A stretch of DNA of 15,783 nt from Candidatus Omnitrophota bacterium (lineage in GTDB: Bacteria > Omnitrophota > Gorgyraeia > 2-01-FULL-45-10). Each line of letters begins with the position of its first letter. Position 1 is the first letter of the stretch. Location: NCBI GenBank assembly GCA_026387135.1, contig JAPLMH010000029.1, positions 1-15,783 on the forward strand, read 5' to 3'. The translations under genes and the position numbers were made by a program. Shown in pieces: positions 13,758 through 15,783 of this stretch. The notes under the pieces are model-generated. The model was not told the DNA's origin and searched no databases. It saw nothing but the letters and a program-made list of their open reading frames with translations.

Positions 13758-15176
13758 TTAAGCGACCACTCTATTCTTGCCCATGTTATTGGCATTGTTC
13801 AAAAGCTCCGTAGCCTTCTTAAATAGCTCTTCCTGCGTCGAACCGTCTATAGGGTTCTCGCTCACACCGCCGGAAACTGTTATCTTGAGAGAGCCTTCGC
13901 GCGAAAAATTCGCCGCCTCTATCTGTTTACGCACTTCCTCCGCTATATGCGCGGCCTCCCTCTTGTTCTTTTCGGGCAGGAGCATACCGAATTCATTACC
14001 GCTCATACGCGCGGACTTGCCGACAGGGGTCGTGTTATCCTTGATGAACTTGGCAATCCTCTTTATGACATCCTCAGCGACAAGCTCGCCCCTTGTTTCG
14101 CGCAGGGCTTTAAAATTATCTATGCTGAAGAGTATAAAAGAGCATGGCCTCTGGTAGAATATGGCTCGGCGAATCTCCTCATCGAGCCTGGAGAGAACGT
14201 AACTCTTGGAATAAAGGTCCGTAAGGTCATCCCTGATCGAGAGCTCTTCGCTCTTCTTTATCCAGATATCGTTCTCTATGGCTATGGTGATCTGTTTTGA
14301 GAATATCTTGACCAGGTCCAGATCGTCGATTCTGTATCGATAATCGTCCTGCTTATTTCCCACCACGAGCAGTCCAAAATTCCTTCTGCCCGAATATATG
14401 GGGATGGCCAGCATATTCTTGACGTTGTTGGATGATCTGAACTCCTCTATCTCTTTGGTCTTCTTGACTGTGTTATCGATTATGAAGAGTTTCTTCTCTT
14501 CGATTATGCGGCCGAGGAACCCTTCGCCCTTCTTTACTATGATATCCAGCAGGGTCTCCTCCTGAATGTTTGAATAGGCCTTAGGCAGGTATTCGCTAGA
14601 CTCCTCTTTCGGGATCATATAGAATACGCAAAAACCGCCGTCCAGTATCATCGCCACTTTCTGAACGGAAAGCTCCAGTATCGCGTCCAGGTTGGCGGAG
14701 CCCGTAGCTATAAGATCTCCTATCTGAAGAAGGCTGGACAGGGCGAGAACTTTCTTATGTATCTCCACGTTCAGCTCTTTGGTCCTTTGGCTGAAGCTCT
14801 TCAATTCGTCAAGGTTCAGGCGTATCTTCTGCGTCATCGTGTTGATAGATTCTCCGAGAACTCCGACTTCATCGCCGGCCTGGATCGATATCTCTCTGTC
14901 GAACTCGCCGCTCGCTATCATCTTGGCCTCTATGGCCATATTTATGATGGGATCGACCATCCCTTTGGCGAGCACAAGGCCGAGTAACGATATTATCGCC
15001 GATAAGAGCACGACGGTCGTCACATTTATTAGCTCAGTCATCATAGGGAAGGTATGCGAAAATATGATATATGCGCAGGCTAGTATAGGTATGATCGACA
15101 TGAGGCTGAAGGCTATCACCAGCTTGTAGCGCAGCCCTTTAGGAGCAAGCGACATTCTCTTGAAGAAACCCATCAT
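13758..15176 (-). CDS. Membrane HAMP-GAF-GGDEF protein with degenerate GGDEF motif
   Basis: A 472-residue signalling protein and the first gene after the promoter. Two transmembrane helices (about 18-40 and 50-72) flank almost no periplasmic segment (about ten residues), so it likely senses membrane or cytoplasmic cues. A HAMP domain follows (about 70-122, DPIINMAIEAKMIASGEFD, GDEVGVLGESIN), then a coiled coil (about 120-150), a GAF domain (about 155-300, with GEGFLGRIIEEKK and MLAIPIYSGRRNFGLLVV) and a GGDEF-type domain (about 312-470, RDDLTDLYSKSY ... ITVSGGVSE). The signature is SGNEF (392-396) instead of GGDEF. The first metal-ligand region reads SIDNFKALRE instead of DIDxFKxxND, and no RxxD inhibitory site is seen. 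It is therefore probably not an active diguanylate cyclase. Two ATGs lie at the start (15174-15176, 15171-15173). AAGGAGGT is four and seven bases upstream respectively, so the second may be preferred. Confidence 0.9.
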   Translation of the reverse strand: MMGFFKRMSLAPKGLRYKLVIAFSLMSIIPILACAYIIFSHTFPMMTELINVTTVVLLSAIISLLGLVLAKGMVDPIINMAIEAKMIASGEFDREISIQAGDEVGVLGESINTMTQKIRLNLDELKSFSQRTKELNVEIHKKVLALSSLLQIGDLIATGSANLDAILELSVQKVAMILDGGFCVFYMIPKEESSEYLPKAYSNIQEETLLDIIVKKGEGFLGRIIEEKKLFIIDNTVKKTKEIEEFRSSNNVKNMLAIPIYSGRRNFGLLVVGNKQDDYRYRIDDLDLVKIFSKQITIAIENDIWIKKSEELSIRDDLTDLYSKSYVLSRLDEEIRRAIFYQRPCSFILFSIDNFKALRETRGELVAEDVIKRIAKFIKDNTTPVGKSARMSGNEFGMLLPEKNKREAAHIAEEVRKQIEAANFSREGSLKITVSGGVSENPIDGSTQEELFKKATELLNNANNMGKNRVVA

Positions 15177-15180
15177 AAGT

Positions 15181-15188
15181 ACCTCCTT
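15181..15188 (-). promoter_or_regulatory. Ribosome binding site of the first pilus-locus gene
   Basis: Minus-strand AAGGAGGT, a full match to the anti-Shine-Dalgarno core. Spacing is four bases to the ATG at 15176 and seven to the one at 15173, which makes the second methionine at least as likely a start. Confidence 0.8.
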
Positions 15189-15223
15189 GGGATATTTGTT
15201 ATAATATTGATTTATTTACGTTA

Positions 15224-15252
15224 AGTATACTATACAGATGCGGAGTTGTCAA
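15224..15252 (-). promoter_or_regulatory. Promoter at the head of the pilus locus (sigma70 type)
   Basis: Minus strand: TTGACA at 15252-15247, a 17-base spacer and TATACT at 15229-15224. The -35 overlaps the TGA stop codon of the radical SAM gene. Predicted transcription start is near 15216-15218, about 40 bases before the GGDEF gene. The hexamers and spacing are identical to the pilin promoter. No terminator hairpin separates it from the radical SAM gene, so read-through is possible. Confidence 0.85.
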
Positions 15253-15783
15253 ACATGAGAAGGGACAATGAAGCCTATATCTATAAAACTCCACGGCAGG
15301 ATCTCGTCCGGGCCTCTCCTGCGGGCCGCGTAAAAGTCAGGATCAAGTCCGACAGCTTTAAAGGATTCCATCCATAGGTTGAAATTAAAATGCTCTTTCC
15401 ATCCGTCAAATTTGGCGCCCCTCTTCCATGCCTCATGCACCACGCCGGAGAGCCTTCTGTCGCCGCGCCCGAATGCCGCCTCAATGTATCCCATGTAAAA
15501 AGAGTTAAAATCCATCTCCACCATCCGAGATTTTACGTTATCCCTTAAAAATTTTTTCTTCCCTGACAATATATCGACCGACTCCATCGGCTCCCACTGA
15601 AAAGGCGTATGCGGCTTCGGGACAAACGCGTTTATGCTGGCCGTAACTTGGGCGTCCTTGCCGTCTATCTCGCGTCTCAGATTCGATACTTTGTAGAGAA
15701 GCTTCACTATATTCTCCAGGTCCTCATTCTTCTCGGTAGGCAGCCCTATCATAAAGTATAATTTTACTCTCCTCCATCCGGAT
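15249..15783 (-). CDS. B12-binding-type radical SAM protein (TIGR03960-like), C-terminal part
   Basis: The frame is open to the window edge and reads GWRRVKLYFMIGLPTE, then SINAFVPKPHTPFQWEPME, GRGDRRLSGVVHEAWKRGAKF and LPWSFIDIG. These blocks identify the C-terminal half of the radical SAM core and the tail region of the TIGR03960 family. The N-terminal cobalamin-binding region and the CxxxCxxC cluster lie outside the window. The family's substrate is unknown to me. Members normally continue for some 30 residues after the LPWxxID(T/I)G block, toward a TTPDC/cysteine-rich tail, and are followed by or fused to DUF2344. Here the protein ends nine codons after IDIG with an unrelated-looking FIVPSHV and TGA, and the pilus promoter starts in the stop codon. 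So the tail appears truncated at the boundary with the pilus locus. Confidence 0.9.
   Translation of the reverse strand, partial: SGWRRVKLYFMIGLPTEKNEDLENIVKLLYKVSNLRREIDGKDAQVTASINAFVPKPHTPFQWEPMESVDILSGKKKFLRDNVKSRMVEMDFNSFYMGYIEAAFGRGDRRLSGVVHEAWKRGAKFDGWKEHFNFNLWMESFKAVGLDPDFYAARRRGPDEILPWSFIDIGFIVPSHV

Noticed and set aside
399..14300. Many plus-strand open frames of 60-300 codons, for example 7964-8884, 4043-4699 and 12357-12890
   Set aside because: Each lies opposite a gene with clear family motifs, has no domain I recognise and no credible ribosome binding site. They arise from the codon bias of the minus-strand genes.
15189..15223. TATTAT-like box near 15205-15215 as a second promoter of the locus
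   Set aside because: No matching -35 at a proper distance, and it sits inside the leader of the much better promoter upstream.
1..15783. tRNA, rRNA, insertion sequence, attachment site or replication origin
   Set aside because: No cloverleaf-like segment, transposase, integrase or terminal inverted repeat was noticed. The only non-coding gaps over 100 bases are 7051-7169 and 7521-7743, both accounted for by promoter, leader and terminator signals.

Overview
Every gene in this window lies on the minus strand, and together they form one compact type IVa pilus (T4P) locus. Isoleucine ATA and arginine AGG/AGA codons are very frequent, the GC content is moderate, and the envelope is diderm (secretins, PilMNOP). 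The pilins have a short, Cys-containing C-terminal domain. This combination suggests an uncultivated Gram-negative lineage; Omnitrophota (candidate phylum OP3) is my best guess. That is inference from style and not a database result. Layout in the direction of transcription (high to low coordinates): the 3' part of a B12-binding-type radical SAM gene (15783-15249); a near-consensus promoter overlapping its stop codon; a membrane HAMP-GAF-GGDEF signalling protein whose GGDEF signature is degenerate (15176-13758); a PilT-like ATPase lacking about 65-70 central residues, including the Asp box and Walker B (13736-12876); a standalone MshEN (GspE N-terminal) domain protein (12860-12411); a first PilB assembly ATPase broken into two reading frames (12407-10691); an intact second PilB (10687-8963); PilC (8955-7744); the main pilin with its own promoter, long leader and strong terminator (7520-7170); a second pilin (7050-6691); pilM-pilN-pilO-pilP (6658-3937); two tandem paralogous secretins (3947-2202 and 2205-541); a short DUF2344 protein (537-238); and the start of ribonuclease G/E (234-1). 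How the parts work together, from family knowledge: PilB hexamers drive pilin polymerisation through the PilC platform, PilT-type ATPases retract the fibre, PilM/N/O/P form the cytoplasmic-to-periplasmic alignment complex, and the secretin is the outer-membrane gate. The leading GGDEF-like protein and the MshEN domains on the PilB N-termini suggest nucleotide (c-di-GMP or GTP) control of the machine. No prepilin peptidase, pilotin or multi-gene minor-pilin operon is in the window, so these must be encoded elsewhere if the system works. The most notable points are these. (1) The whole ~14.7 kb pilus locus sits between a radical SAM gene and a DUF2344 gene that are normally adjacent or fused, and both partners look shortened. 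(2) Three lesions lie within about 1.7 kb of the ATPase genes: an in-frame deletion in pilT, a frameshifting deletion in pilB1, and a 60-bp tandem duplication in pilB1 whose copies differ only at six synonymous positions. They are either real decay or an assembly artefact from mixed strains, and this should be settled before any biology is built on them. (3) Two secretins lie in tandem. (4) An isolated c-di-GMP-receptor-type domain lies two genes from a degenerate GGDEF protein.
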